DNA of 45,314 bases from an uncultured Emticicia sp. GTDB lineage: Bacteria; Bacteroidota; Bacteroidia; Cytophagales; Spirosomataceae. The DNA is taken from the NCBI RefSeq assembly GCF_937903345.1, contig NZ_CALCZQ010000043.1, positions 1 through 45,314 of the forward strand. Direction: 5' to 3'. Of the stretch, positions 1 to 8,383 are shown in pieces (within the stretch, counting starts at the first letter, position 1; every line of letters begins with the position of its first letter). The position numbers were made by a program, and so were the translations under genes. The notes beneath the pieces are model-generated. The model saw nothing but the letters and a program-made list of their open reading frames with translations. It was not told the origin of the DNA and made no database searches.

Positions 1-71
1 TATTTTTTCTGAACATTGTTTTATGGTAAAATTTAGAATTTGATACATTTTTAAACTGGTTTTCATTTCAT

Positions 72-103
72 AAAAAAAGGCGATGCATCACTGCATCGCC
101 TTT
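72..103 (-). terminator. Rho-independent terminator after rny
   Basis: A perfect 9-bp stem (GGCGATGCA at 79-87, TGCATCGCC at 92-100) with a 4-nt loop lies about 20 bp past the rny stop. Read on the minus strand, the stem is followed by seven T residues (A-run at 72-78 on plus), the classic intrinsic terminator layout. Confidence 0.85.
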
Positions 104-123
104 CAAATAAATTTTAATTAGCC

Positions 124-1731
124 TTATTTTGCATAAGCCACACTTCTCATTTCACGGATTACCGTTACTTTGATTTGGCCTGGATACTGCATTTCTTTTT
201 CTATTTTCTGTGAAATATCGAACGAAAGCTTGCTTGCAATTTCATCGGTGACATTTTCTGAATCAACGATTACACGCAATTCACGGCCTGCTTGGATAGC
301 GTAGCACTTCTCAACTCCATTATAGCTCAAAGCCAATGCTTCTAAATCACGTAGACGTTGTACATAGGATTCCATCATTTCCCGTCTTGCTCCTGGGCGA
401 GAGCCAGAAATAGAATCACAGATTTGAATAATTGGCGAAATCATCGATGTCATTTCGATTTCATCGTGGTGAGCTCCAATGGCATTGATAACTTCTGGAT
501 GTTCTTTATATTTCTTTGCCAGTTCCATACCCAAAAGGGCGTGTGGTAATTCTTGCTCTTCGTGCCATACTTTGCCTATGTCATGTAATAATCCTGCTCG
601 TTTGGCTAATTTAGCGTTTAGACCAAGTTCTGAGGCCATTGTGGCACACATCTTAGCTACTTCACGAGAGTGTTGGAGTAGGTTTTGTCCATATGAAGAA
701 CGGAAACGCATTCTTCCGATCATTCTAATGAGTTCTGGGTGTAAACCGTGAACGCCTAAATCAATAACTGTTCGCTCACCAATCTCGTTGATTTCGTTTT
801 CGATATCTTTTTTGGTTTTGGCCACTACCTCTTCAATACGAGCTGGGTGGATGCGACCATCTTGTACCAAACGGTGTAAAGATAAACGAGCAATCTCACG
901 GCGAACAGGGTCAAAACTAGAAATAACGATTGCTTCGGGGGTATCATCAACAATTACTTCAACACCCGTTGCCGCTTCTAAAGCACGGATATTGCGTCCT
1001 TCACGACCAATTACTTTACCTTTGATTTCATCGCCTTCAATATTAAATACCGATACGCAGTTTTCGATTGCTTGTTCGGCTGCTGTTCGTTGAATCGTTT
1101 CAATAATGATTTTCTTCGATTCTTTTGTAGCGGTCAATTTGGCTTCTTCAATTGTCTGTTTAATATAGCCTGATGCACGAGTTTCAGCTTCGCCTTTGAT
1201 GGCATCAATCAATTGTTGCTTGGCTTGATCAGCTGTTAGGTTAGCAATTTTTTCTAAAGCTTCAACTTGTTGTGCTAACATAAATTCTGCTTCTTCCTGA
1301 CGTTTGGCAGCCAAATTCATTTGCTTTTTGGCCGCTTCTGTTTGCTCGTTAAGTTTAGTTTGAAGCGTTTCTAGTTCTTTTTCTCGGCGAATATTTTGTT
1401 GTTCTAATTGGGCTGCTTGTTGCTTTGATTGTAAAGCAGTTTGCTCCATTTGTTTTACACGCTGCTCATTTTGCAAAATAATGTTTTTGCGTTTGTTTGA
1501 ATCATCTTCAAAATCAGTTTTTAATTTCAAAAAATGTTCCTTTGCTTCCAGCATTTTATCTTTTTTGATGTTTTCGGCAGATTGTTGGGCATTTTTTAGT
1601 ACTATATTAGCCCTTATTTCAGCATCAGCATCTTTGCTTTGAAATGTTTTTTTGAGCAATGCTCGACCCACAATGAACCCAATTGCCAAAGCAACTAAGT
1701 CGGTGAGGAGCATCATTAAAATATTTGACAT
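124..1731 (-). CDS. rny: Ribonuclease Y
   Basis: Membrane-anchored endoribonuclease that starts mRNA decay. The 535 residues have the full family layout: an N-terminal membrane segment (about residues 4-24), a long charged coiled coil (about 30-215, rich in Gln, Lys and Glu), a KH RNA-binding domain with GREGRNI at 242-248, and an HD domain with the metal-binding HD pair at 383-384, an upstream His in QHSRE near 354 and HHDE at 421-424. The length matches typical RNase Y. It is last in a minus-strand run after a coiled-coil gene and zapA, and a strong terminator follows. No oddities were seen, and the identification is secure from the domain order. Confidence 0.97.
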   Translation of the reverse strand: MSNILMMLLTDLVALAIGFIVGRALLKKTFQSKDADAEIRANIVLKNAQQSAENIKKDKMLEAKEHFLKLKTDFEDDSNKRKNIILQNEQRVKQMEQTALQSKQQAAQLEQQNIRREKELETLQTKLNEQTEAAKKQMNLAAKRQEEAEFMLAQQVEALEKIANLTADQAKQQLIDAIKGEAETRASGYIKQTIEEAKLTATKESKKIIIETIQRTAAEQAIENCVSVFNIEGDEIKGKVIGREGRNIRALEAATGVEVIVDDTPEAIVISSFDPVRREIARLSLHRLVQDGRIHPARIEEVVAKTKKDIENEINEIGERTVIDLGVHGLHPELIRMIGRMRFRSSYGQNLLQHSREVAKMCATMASELGLNAKLAKRAGLLHDIGKVWHEEQELPHALLGMELAKKYKEHPEVINAIGAHHDEIEMTSMISPIIQICDSISGSRPGARREMMESYVQRLRDLEALALSYNGVEKCYAIQAGRELRVIVDSENVTDEIASKLSFDISQKIEKEMQYPGQIKVTVIREMRSVAYAK

Positions 1732-1841
1732 TTGATAATTTTGTTAAAAATTTATAAATAATTAGGGAATAATAGGTTCAAAATTTTAAATTGACAAATT
1801 TCAATTGTATAAATATCAAAAAGACACCACGAAATTGAAAG

Positions 1842-1954
1842 ATGCTAAAAATAAAAGAACCGATTAGACATTTAAGCTTGATTGCTTTTAGTCTAGCCTA
1901 CATATTAAAAAAAGAAGAAATTTATGGAAGGTAAAAGAAGAATAAGTATAGCAT
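1842..1954 (-). ncRNA. Possible structured RNA between zapA and rny (6S-like position)
   Basis: The 267-bp gap between zapA and rny has no ORF but can fold. A 6-bp closing helix pairs TAGCAT at 1949-1954 with ATGCTA at 1842-1847, and inside it an imperfect hairpin at 1865-1896 combines TAGAC/GTCTA and AAGC/GCTT. From family knowledge, 6S RNA often sits beside zapA, in Proteobacteria and as I recall in some Bacteroidota, so this is where one would look. I could not confirm the 6S consensus or find a TAnnTTTG promoter, so both identity and strand are guesses. Confidence 0.22.
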
Positions 1955-1998
1955 TAGTCGATGAATATTCGATTATGTTTATTTATTTTATTTTACTT

Positions 1999-2295
1999 TC
2001 AACCAAGAGTTAGGCGTTGATCAATATCATCAAGTCTTTGTTTGAGCGAATGTTGCAAAAGTTTATATTTATCTTGGTTTTTTTGAGATTCGACCATGCC
2101 TTCGATGGCCACAGTCAAATAAAAATCCATAGAATCCATTTCTCCGCCACTATGGCTTTTACTAAACGTATCAAGTCGTCGGTTGATTACTATGGCTGCT
2201 TTTCTAAAATATGGTTCCATTTCGGGATTAACCTTGAGTGTGATAACACGATTCGATACTTTCAACCCAATTTCTATTTTTTCCGCTTCTGCCAT
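1999..2295 (-). CDS. zapA: Cell division protein ZapA
   Basis: Small cytoplasmic protein that bundles FtsZ at the division ring. The 98 residues fit ZapA: an N-terminal beta-alpha globular part opening with IEIGLKVSNRVITLKVNPEMEPYFRKAA-type sequence (quoted in part: KVNPEMEPYFRKAA), then an amphipathic C-terminal helix able to form a coiled coil (VESQKNQDKYKLLQHSLKQR). The neighbour upstream is a small coiled-coil gene and the neighbour downstream is rny, an arrangement typical of Bacteroidota. Alternative: another small coiled-coil protein, but the N-terminal motif and context favour ZapA. Confidence 0.88.
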   Translation of the reverse strand: MAEAEKIEIGLKVSNRVITLKVNPEMEPYFRKAAIVINRRLDTFSKSHSGGEMDSMDFYLTVAIEGMVESQKNQDKYKLLQHSLKQRLDDIDQRLTLG

Positions 2296-2412
2296 TTTGC
2301 AACCAATCTTATAATTGTCAATTTTTTAAAAAAGATTTTTGATTAGTATAAATCAATAGATTTAAGATCTAAATTTAAATCATTTTTAATCTTTTTATAC
2401 GACCACATTTGA

Positions 2413-2790
2413 TTATTCTTCGTTTAACAAAGCAATACACGCATCAATCTCTTGAATCAGTTCAGTGATTGTTTTCTTTATTTCTAAGTTGTCTGCCGAC
2501 CTTTTAGCTTTATTCGATACAATTTTAACACTTTCTTTTTGAATTTCTTTACTTTTTCCAAGAAATTCTTGTTTTTTTATTCTATCATTTAGAATTGCTA
2601 TATCTTTTCTATATAAGGTTATACTTTTTTCTAATTTACTGATTTGCGATTTTAATTCTAAGATTTCTTCAAAAGCCTCTGATTTTTCAGAAAATAAATT
2701 ATTGAAAAGTTTATTGAAGCGAGCAAACACCAATGCGTTTTCTTCCTTCATTATCACTTCCATATATTTTTGTTCAACGTTTTTGATCAT
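2413..2790 (-). CDS. Small coiled-coil protein upstream of zapA
   Basis: A 125-residue charged, mostly helical protein with no signal peptide or membrane segment. Heptad-like spacing is visible at about residues 40-75 (EILELKSQISKLEKSITLY) and again near the C-terminus (about 100-122). It starts 9 bp after the metZ stop and ends 117 bp before zapA, so it is probably co-transcribed with both. A coiled-coil gene just ahead of zapA is recurrent in Bacteroidota, where it often follows pheT; here the upstream gene is metZ instead. A ZapB-like partner role would be attractive but is only an inference from position and fold. Confidence 0.75.
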   Translation of the reverse strand: MIKNVEQKYMEVIMKEENALVFARFNKLFNNLFSEKSEAFEEILELKSQISKLEKSITLYRKDIAILNDRIKKQEFLGKSKEIQKESVKIVSNKAKRSADNLEIKKTITELIQEIDACIALLNEE

Positions 2791-2799
2791 TATCTTGGA

Positions 2800-3975
2800 T
2801 TATATACTTAGTGATTTTTTTGCTGCTTGCTTAAAATCAATAATTAAATCTCTTATATCCTCTAAACCAACTGAACAACGTATAAGTCCTTCGGTGATTC
2901 CAAGTTTTACTTTATCTTCTAACGGTAATTTCGAATGTGTTGTTGTATTTGGATTGGTAATAATAGTGCGTGAATCTCCTAAATTTGATGAATTTGAAGC
3001 GATTTTTACCAATTGAGTAAATTTCTTTACTCGCTCAAAATCACCTTCGATTTCAAATGTTACCATTGCTCCTCCTGCTTTCATTTGCTTTTTAGCTAAT
3101 TCGTATTGTGGATGTGTTGTTAAATGTGGGTATTTTACGTTTTTTATACCTTCCATTTTTTCTAAGGCTTTAGCTAATTTTAATGCATTTTCACAGTGGC
3201 GAGCCATCCGAATTTCAAGGGTTTCGAGGCTTTTAGATAAAACCCAAGCATTAAATGGCGACATGGATGGACCTGTATGCCTGCAAAAAAATCGAATCGG
3301 TGCAATGAGTTCTTTTGTGCCTGTAATGATTCCGCCCAAAACACGACCTTGGCCATCCATAAATTTAGTGGCCGAGTGAACAATCAAATTTGCTCCAAAA
3401 TCGGTAGGTGTATGTATTATTGGCGTCGCAAAACAATTATCTACATAATAAATTAAACTATGTTTTTTGGCTAAGCGTCCAACCATGGTCATATCAACTA
3501 ATTCGAGACCTGGGTTTGATGGGGTTTCTAGATAAATCATCTTGGTATTAGGCAAAATGGCTGATTCCCATTCACTTTCTGGAGCAGTTGCGTCTAGGTA
3601 GGTATGTGTGATTCCCCATTTTGCTAAAATTTGAGTCAATATTTGGTGTGCTGAACCAAATAATGCTCGAGATGCCACTACGTGGTCACCGGATTTTAGG
3701 TGGGCTGCAAATCCAGCAAAAACTGCTGCCATTCCAGTTGCAGTAGCAATCCCTTCTTCACAGTTTTCAAGCATACAAACTTTATCTACAAACTCTTGTA
3801 CCGATGGATTTGAGAAACGAGTATAAATATTACCTTCGAGGGTTTCTTCGAAAAGAGCTTTCCCTTGTTCGGCATCTTCAAAACAAAAACTACTTGTTAG
3901 AAACAAGGGTGTTGAGTGTTCTCTATATTGTGAACGTTTGGTTTGGATGCGTATGGCTTTGGTTTGTTTTTCCAT
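2800..3975 (-). CDS. metZ: O-succinylhomoserine sulfhydrylase (trans-sulfuration PLP enzyme)
   Basis: Cys/Met-metabolism PLP enzyme of 391 residues. The Schiff-base lysine is K204 in HSATKFMDGQGR, D179 in YYVDNCFA should bind the pyridine nitrogen, and Y51-TR in GNIYTRFSNPS is the usual phosphate-contacting segment from the partner subunit. The glycine-rich TGMAAVFAGF segment (about 80-89) and the C-terminal NPNTTTHSKL and VGLEDIRDLI blocks are also typical. Within the family the sequence best fits the MetZ branch, which makes homocysteine directly from an acylated homoserine and sulfide. Cystathionine gamma-synthase or O-acetylhomoserine sulfhydrylase cannot be excluded by eye. Confidence 0.9.
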   Translation of the reverse strand: MEKQTKAIRIQTKRSQYREHSTPLFLTSSFCFEDAEQGKALFEETLEGNIYTRFSNPSVQEFVDKVCMLENCEEGIATATGMAAVFAGFAAHLKSGDHVVASRALFGSAHQILTQILAKWGITHTYLDATAPESEWESAILPNTKMIYLETPSNPGLELVDMTMVGRLAKKHSLIYYVDNCFATPIIHTPTDFGANLIVHSATKFMDGQGRVLGGIITGTKELIAPIRFFCRHTGPSMSPFNAWVLSKSLETLEIRMARHCENALKLAKALEKMEGIKNVKYPHLTTHPQYELAKKQMKAGGAMVTFEIEGDFERVKKFTQLVKIASNSSNLGDSRTIITNPNTTTHSKLPLEDKVKLGITEGLIRCSVGLEDIRDLIIDFKQAAKKSLSI

Positions 3976-4033
3976 GAGTTATTCAATGAAATTTCTTTAG
4001 TTTGGGGTTAAGACGTATAGTCAGCCCTCTTAT

Positions 4034-4603
4034 TTATTCGTCAAATTTTCCAGCTTTGTAATTTTTCAGCCAATCTTTTTCAACTCCGCCGATGGTTTCA
4101 AAAAAAGGAACGAAGTATTTTTTTATATCCGCTTCAAAATTGCCACTCGGTAGGAATGGTTCTGCAAAAATAACTGATTTTAAAGGGTAATCAAAGCCTG
4201 TCATGATAATTGGCACTTTTGCTTGATGTGCCATATAATAAAATCCTGTTTTGAGTTTACCTACATTTTTACGTGTGCCTTCTGGAGCAATGGCTACTAG
4301 GAGGTTTTCATGATTATTGAAAGTATCTACTACTTGCTGTACAAAATTATTGCTTTTATTTCGATGAACTGGTGTTCCGCCTAAATATCGAAAAATCCAA
4401 CCAAATGGGGGCTTAAAAAGCTCGGCCTTACCCAAATATTTTATATTTAAATTATTAGTTGGACGTGTGCAAATACCAACTAAAAAATCTGATGTTCGGG
4501 CATGTGGTGCAACCACAAAAAGGCCCTTTTTTAAGTGATAAGGGGTGTTTTTGACTTTCCAACCTAATAGTCGAAAGCATATTTTGAATATCCAGTTTAG
4601 CAT
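4034..4603 (-). CDS. 1-acyl-glycerol-3-phosphate acyltransferase-like (PlsC family)
   Basis: Membrane-associated acyltransferase of about 189 residues if started at the internal Met at 4603 (MLNWIFKICFRLLGWK). Catalytic motif I is H34-ARTS-D39 (HX4D) in VAPHARTSDF, and motif III is APEGTRK. The length and the hydrophobic N-terminal helix fit the short PlsC-like proteins of Bacteroidota. The frame stays open upstream to a Met at 4687, but those 28 extra residues are encoded by repetitive intergenic-looking sequence and lack family similarity, so I prefer the shorter start. The substrate is unknown: it may be phosphatidic acid synthesis or acylation of another lipid. Confidence 0.85.
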   Translation of the reverse strand: MLNWIFKICFRLLGWKVKNTPYHLKKGLFVVAPHARTSDFLVGICTRPTNNLNIKYLGKAELFKPPFGWIFRYLGGTPVHRNKSNNFVQQVVDTFNNHENLLVAIAPEGTRKNVGKLKTGFYYMAHQAKVPIIMTGFDYPLKSVIFAEPFLPSGNFEADIKKYFVPFFETIGGVEKDWLKNYKAGKFDE

Positions 4604-4690
4604 AGTAGTAGAAATTATGAAGTACGATTTTTGATTTACGAATGATAATTTTTGATTGTCAAATGCTGATTTACTAATGACAGACATTTA
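4604..4690. repeat. Degenerate short tandem-like repeat upstream of plsC-like gene
   Basis: On the minus strand the stretch alternates phrases such as AAATCAGCA, AATCAAAAATT, GTAAATCAAAAATC and GTACTTCATAA, that is, loosely repeated AATC/GTAAATC words. Its translation is biased to Ser, Lys, Phe and Asn. This explains why an open frame precedes the likely start. I see it as intergenic repeat DNA, not coding. Confidence 0.4.
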
Positions 4691-4790
4691 AATTATATTC
4701 AAAATTTATTTCGTCATTTATTCTTCCCTCGTCGTTCGAATGATTTGTTGATTGATTGATAGGTCATTTGTCTCTTCAATAATTCATCGA

Positions 4791-5942
4791 TTATGGTAAA
4801 TTTTGAATGATTGTAAACGGTTTTGGACTAAAGCAAATGACAAATATAATAAGAGCTAACCAACCGAGGATTTTTCGTTCGAGCGTAAGAGGTTTCATAT
4901 CTGAGGTTGTAGGATGATAAACTCCTAAGAAACGACCAATCATAAAACCAAAAGCTAGAAAACCCGAGTAGCCTTCAATTGTTGGAAAAAAATATGAAAT
5001 TAGTAGTTGCAATGAAACAACTGACAAGGCAATAAGCCAGTTGGTTATTTGATTATTAGTGATTTTTGAAAAACAAAAATAATTAAATAAGATGAATGCT
5101 GCAAACTTACCAATTAAAATAAGGTACATTTGGCTGTCTGGTGTTGTGAATTCGTAAGCGTTAAAAAAGCCTAGGCCTGCATAAAATACAAAACAAGAAA
5201 AAAGTATTGGTGAAACTATATTGAAGGCACGGTCGCCGATAAGACCATAAAGAATATGTCCACCATCTAGCTGACCTATTGGAAAGAGGTTAAGGGCTGT
5301 AAAAAACAAAGACAAATATCCTGCAAAAATGATGGGATAATTGGTATAAAGATAAGGGTGTGGAAGTTCTCCAGTCGTAATGTTTTGCTCAAAGAAATTG
5401 AAAAGTATACTGTCACCTAGTTTGATTGACATATAATCTGGACTTGTTTCAAGAAATTTGCCGTAATCGTTGCCAAATTGCTTGAAAACTGGGAAAAGTT
5501 CAAAAACATAATTGAGTGGTGGTAAGTGAGTGAATCCATACCAAAGCACAAATAACGCAGCCACAAAGCCTGCTAATGGGCCTGCAATCCCAATGTCAAA
5601 ATATTTTACTCTAGAGTTGAGACGTTCTTTGATACGAATAAATGCACCAAGTGTGCCAAAAGTGGAACTTAAACCGCCTAACCATAATGGGATATAGTAG
5701 GGTAGGGTTACGTCAGTTTTGTGTTTTTTTGCGGTAAAGTAATGTCCAAACTCATGAATGGTGAGCACACCCAAAAACGGCACTGAATATTTAAACCCTT
5801 CAAGAAATTCGGTCCAACCAAGGGTGTTTTCGCCAAAAAAGAATGCTCGTCCATAAATCCATTCCGCACCGGTTAGTGTCGCTGAGATAAAAGTAATGAT
5901 AAACAAAAATATTTGTAATAGGTACCTTCGATACTGATTCAT
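4791..5942 (-). CDS. Site-2-type membrane metalloprotease (M50 family)
   Basis: Polytopic intramembrane zinc protease. The metal motif HEFGH is at residues 74-78 of the longest frame, within TM-like sequence (VLTIHEFGHYF), and the third ligand motif is QLDGGH at 235-240, giving the HExxH...LDG pair that defines M50. About eight hydrophobic segments are visible. There is no PDZ domain, so it belongs to the compact S2P branch found in many Bacteroidota. I chose the Met at 5942 (MNQYRRYLL) over 5975 because the 11 extra residues are atypical and would leave a 1-bp gap to the HAD gene. The substrate is unknown. Confidence 0.88.
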   Translation of the reverse strand: MNQYRRYLLQIFLFIITFISATLTGAEWIYGRAFFFGENTLGWTEFLEGFKYSVPFLGVLTIHEFGHYFTAKKHKTDVTLPYYIPLWLGGLSSTFGTLGAFIRIKERLNSRVKYFDIGIAGPLAGFVAALFVLWYGFTHLPPLNYVFELFPVFKQFGNDYGKFLETSPDYMSIKLGDSILFNFFEQNITTGELPHPYLYTNYPIIFAGYLSLFFTALNLFPIGQLDGGHILYGLIGDRAFNIVSPILFSCFVFYAGLGFFNAYEFTTPDSQMYLILIGKFAAFILFNYFCFSKITNNQITNWLIALSVVSLQLLISYFFPTIEGYSGFLAFGFMIGRFLGVYHPTTSDMKPLTLERKILGWLALIIFVICFSPKPFTIIQNLP

Positions 5943-5976
5943 TGGAACGGTTTGTTGTATGACACAAAGTAACAAC

Positions 5977-6597
5977 TTAAAATATGTTTTTACAATATTC
6001 TACTACGGAAGTACTTGGTTCAACTAGAATTGTTTGCATGCCAATTGATTTGGCTGATTCGATATTTAGTTGGTTATCATCAAAGAAAATGACTTCGTTT
6101 GGTTGTAGATTAATTGAATGTAATACCGCATAATAGATTTCGGCATCAGGTTTCCACATTCCCATTTCGTATGATAGATAGAGTTTATCGAATAAAACGT
6201 TTAAGTTTTTGATTCCATGAGCCTTTTTAAGATAATTATTTGATGCCGTAATATGTATATTATTGGTGTTGCTCAGTAAATATACCGGATATTTTTGACG
6301 AATATTATTTATTAAATCAATTCTGTCTGTTGGGATATCTAACAAAATTGCATTCCATGCATTGTCAACTTCTTGGTCGGATAGTGGAAAATTGAGCGTT
6401 TGTCGAATCACATCTCTAAACTCTTCATCCGTAAATTGTCCACTTTCGTATTTCCTAAAGATTTGTTCTTCATTGATTCTTTTTTCGATGTATTCAATAG
6501 ATTTCGAGGTATATTTTGCGAATGTCTGATAAATTCTTATAAAATCAATGTTTATAATTACGTTTCCAAAGTCGAAGATTACAGCTTTAAATTCCAT
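5977..6597 (-). CDS. HAD-family phosphatase (subfamily IA, YihX-like)
   Basis: Haloacid-dehalogenase-type hydrolase of 206 residues. Motif I is FDFGNVIINID (nucleophile D in DFGN, near residue 9), motif II is YLLSNTNN, and motif IV is FFDDNQLNIESAKSIGM near the C-terminus. The cap is the small helical IA type. Family members dephosphorylate small sugar phosphates or similar compounds; the substrate cannot be read from the sequence. It lies directly upstream of the M50 protease on the same strand with a gap of 34 bp to the preferred start, suggesting one transcript, although no functional link is apparent. Confidence 0.9.
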   Translation of the reverse strand: MEFKAVIFDFGNVIINIDFIRIYQTFAKYTSKSIEYIEKRINEEQIFRKYESGQFTDEEFRDVIRQTLNFPLSDQEVDNAWNAILLDIPTDRIDLINNIRQKYPVYLLSNTNNIHITASNNYLKKAHGIKNLNVLFDKLYLSYEMGMWKPDAEIYYAVLHSINLQPNEVIFFDDNQLNIESAKSIGMQTILVEPSTSVVEYCKNIF

Positions 6598-6791
6598 ACA
6601 AATTTAAAAAGTGGTTAATGGTGAATAAACTAGTGTTTAATGCTTAAATGAAACGAATTGCCCAGTATATTATTTTATGCCTACAAAAATAGCAGCCATT
6701 TATTTTACTTCCATTTTGTAACGTTTTGAAAATATTAGTTTGTAAATTTTTGCAACGATTGGCATTTCAGCTTGATTTAAAAAATTGACTT

Positions 6792-7061
6792 ATGTCTTTT
6801 AGTTTGTCAGTAAAAGGTAAATATCATCTTATTTTTTCTGAAATAACAAATAATAAAGAAGTTTTTAATATGTTCAATCAATTAAAAAAAGAAGGTTTGG
6901 TTGATGAAATATTACGGCTTCATCATCAGTTTTTTGGAGGCAACAAAACTATAATTTTTGAAAACAATCATTTACTTTATCGCGATGATGACCATTTATC
7001 TTATTGGGGTTCAATGAAAGTAGGAAGGCTATTTGTGAAGTACATGAAAAATGAAAATTAA
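6792..7061 (+). pseudogene. C-terminal remnant of an SGNH/acyltransferase-like protein
   Basis: An 89-residue frame whose C-terminal half (LLYRDDDHLSYWGSMKVG) matches the catalytic end of SGNH-type esterase domains, where D and H of a DxxHLS..G motif act with an upstream Ser. Such domains end many OafA-like acyltransferase-3 proteins. The nucleophile Ser (GDS block) and everything before it are missing, and a TGA stop lies two codons ahead of the ATG. I read it as a fragment left by deletion. The alternative is a genuine small protein of unknown role, which is less likely given the missing catalytic parts. Confidence 0.5.
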
Positions 7062-7355
7062 ATTTTCTTTATGCATATTTACATGTCATCATCATATGTT
7101 TTCAAATTTGTTTGATGCTTAAAACGTTTGTAAGTATTTAGACTTCAGGGAATTTCGAGATTTGTTTTTTTTTAAATCGTTTGTTTTCAAAAAAACAAAA
7201 TAATAATGCGTATGGATTTTTCTAGTTTATGGAAATTTCTCAATTTCCAGCCTGATTAATAAATTCTTTTGCTAATATTTTTCTTTTCCACAGTGTCTTT
7301 GTTACGATACCATTAGTGTATTGTACTTAAAATACATGCATAAGTTAATCACAAA

Positions 7356-7655
7356 ATGAACAAAGTCATTGCAGAAACGAATTGCAGTATTTCTTCTACT
7401 CCGCTTGACTTTATATTAGCTGGCAGAAAGCCTTCCGAGCGTGGCGAGGCTAACTGGAATAAAGCCCGTCTGTTGAAATTTATTGAGTATTTATTTGCTA
7501 AAATTCCTCAGTTTGTTAGGCTATTAGGATTCGATTGTACTAAATGTATTCGTATTTATAATGCAAAATCAAGAAATCAATGGTTGATAGTGCGGTGTCA
7601 TTATGTTTATTTGTCTTCAATCACAAATGAATATAAAAACTATGAACTTTTATAA
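7356..7655 (+). CDS. Orphan small ORF of doubtful coding status
   Basis: A 99-residue frame with no recognisable domain, signal peptide or clear membrane helix. A short locally GC-rich stretch (about 7417-7470) codes for GRKPSERGEANWNKARLL and can fold (TTAGC at 7416-7420 with GCTAA at 7449-7453; AGCCT at 7429-7433 with AGGCT at 7447-7451), while the rest is AT-rich. It sits in the decayed 6.6-7.7 kb segment beside a gene fragment. It may be a remnant of a transferred gene or a chance ORF over a structured repeat. I cannot assign a function. Confidence 0.25.
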   Translation: MNKVIAETNCSISSTPLDFILAGRKPSERGEANWNKARLLKFIEYLFAKIPQFVRLLGFDCTKCIRIYNAKSRNQWLIVRCHYVYLSSITNEYKNYELL

Positions 7656-7723
7656 TGCTATGAGCGGATAAAAAAGTATGATTTTCTGGTCGATTAAGAC
7701 TTTTTCATTATATAGCTGAAGAT

Positions 7724-8248
7724 TTAATCAATCCTTTTTACTGTTGTATTCTTGGTTTTTAAAAGGGAGAATTTTTTTGTGATATCATCAAATTTATAAA
7801 AATAATATTTTAAATCAACATAACTTTCATCTTTCTCGCTTGCTTTTGAGGAATAGCAAATAAATAAATTACTGCCTCGTTTGTAGAAAATATTATTATT
7901 ATTATCGTGATAAGTGCCTCGATATGAATTTTCTTCATTAAGTGGTATTTCATAAATTTCCCCGTCATTCATATCAACCATTGCTCCTAAAGTAAGTCCA
8001 GAACCTGCACCCCATGCAATTATAATAAAATGTCCACCGAAATTTACATTTCCAATTTTATATTGTTTGGCAAATTCTGTTTTGTATTCTTTTCCTAGTT
8101 TGTGACTTTCATTATTTAATTTAGCTTTTTTAACATTTAAAACTTTTGCAGGAAAATTCTCAAATTTATATCCTTCAATGGTTTGAGAAAAAATCCTATG
8201 TGTGAAACAACACAAAAAAACTATTATTGAAAGCTTAAATTTTTTCAT
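7724..8248 (-). CDS. Secreted hypothetical protein
   Basis: A 174-residue protein with an N-terminal signal peptide (MKKFKLSIIVFLCCFTHRIFS, cleavage likely before or at QTIEG). The mature part carries the segment NFGGHFIIIAWGAGSGLTLG followed by AMVDMNDGEIYEIPL. This resembles a widespread uncharacterised periplasmic family with an N-F-x-GH-[YF]-x-V-x-WGxG...GxxVDxxxGxVY pattern, and the resemblance is from memory. No catalytic residues are known for it. Neighbours are the decayed segment downstream and a 357-bp intergenic region upstream. It probably acts in the periplasm or outside the cell. Confidence 0.7.
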   Translation of the reverse strand: MKKFKLSIIVFLCCFTHRIFSQTIEGYKFENFPAKVLNVKKAKLNNESHKLGKEYKTEFAKQYKIGNVNFGGHFIIIAWGAGSGLTLGAMVDMNDGEIYEIPLNEENSYRGTYHDNNNNIFYKRGSNLFICYSSKASEKDESYVDLKYYFYKFDDITKKFSLLKTKNTTVKRID

Positions 8249-8375
8249 AATGATTATAATATTATTAACTAATACTTATATATATGTTTAGGCTGTTGTT
8301 TCGGATTTTCCTGCCTTTGTTTTAGTATAATAGTATTGTATAATTAATGCAAATAAATGTTTAATACAATGATTA

Positions 8376-8383
8376 CAAAGGTA
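8376..8383 (-). promoter_or_regulatory. Possible -7 element for the secreted hypothetical protein
   Basis: TACCTTTG on the minus strand matches the Bacteroidota -7 consensus TAnnTTTG. It lies about 130 bp ahead of the start codon at 8248. No convincing -33 TTTG lies at the expected spacing, so it is weak. Confidence 0.3.

Noticed and set aside
2017..2346. 109-codon plus-strand frame antisense to zapA
   Set aside because: Entirely over a recognised gene, with Phe/Ile-rich chance composition.
6599..6606. TAAATTTG on minus as promoter of the HAD gene
   Set aside because: It is only 2 bp ahead of the start codon, so transcription would begin inside the gene.
7180..7199. TTTGTTTT/AAAACAAA hairpin as a terminator
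   Set aside because: A pure A/T homopolymer-type stem with no gene ending nearby on either strand in a suitable position; likely chance.
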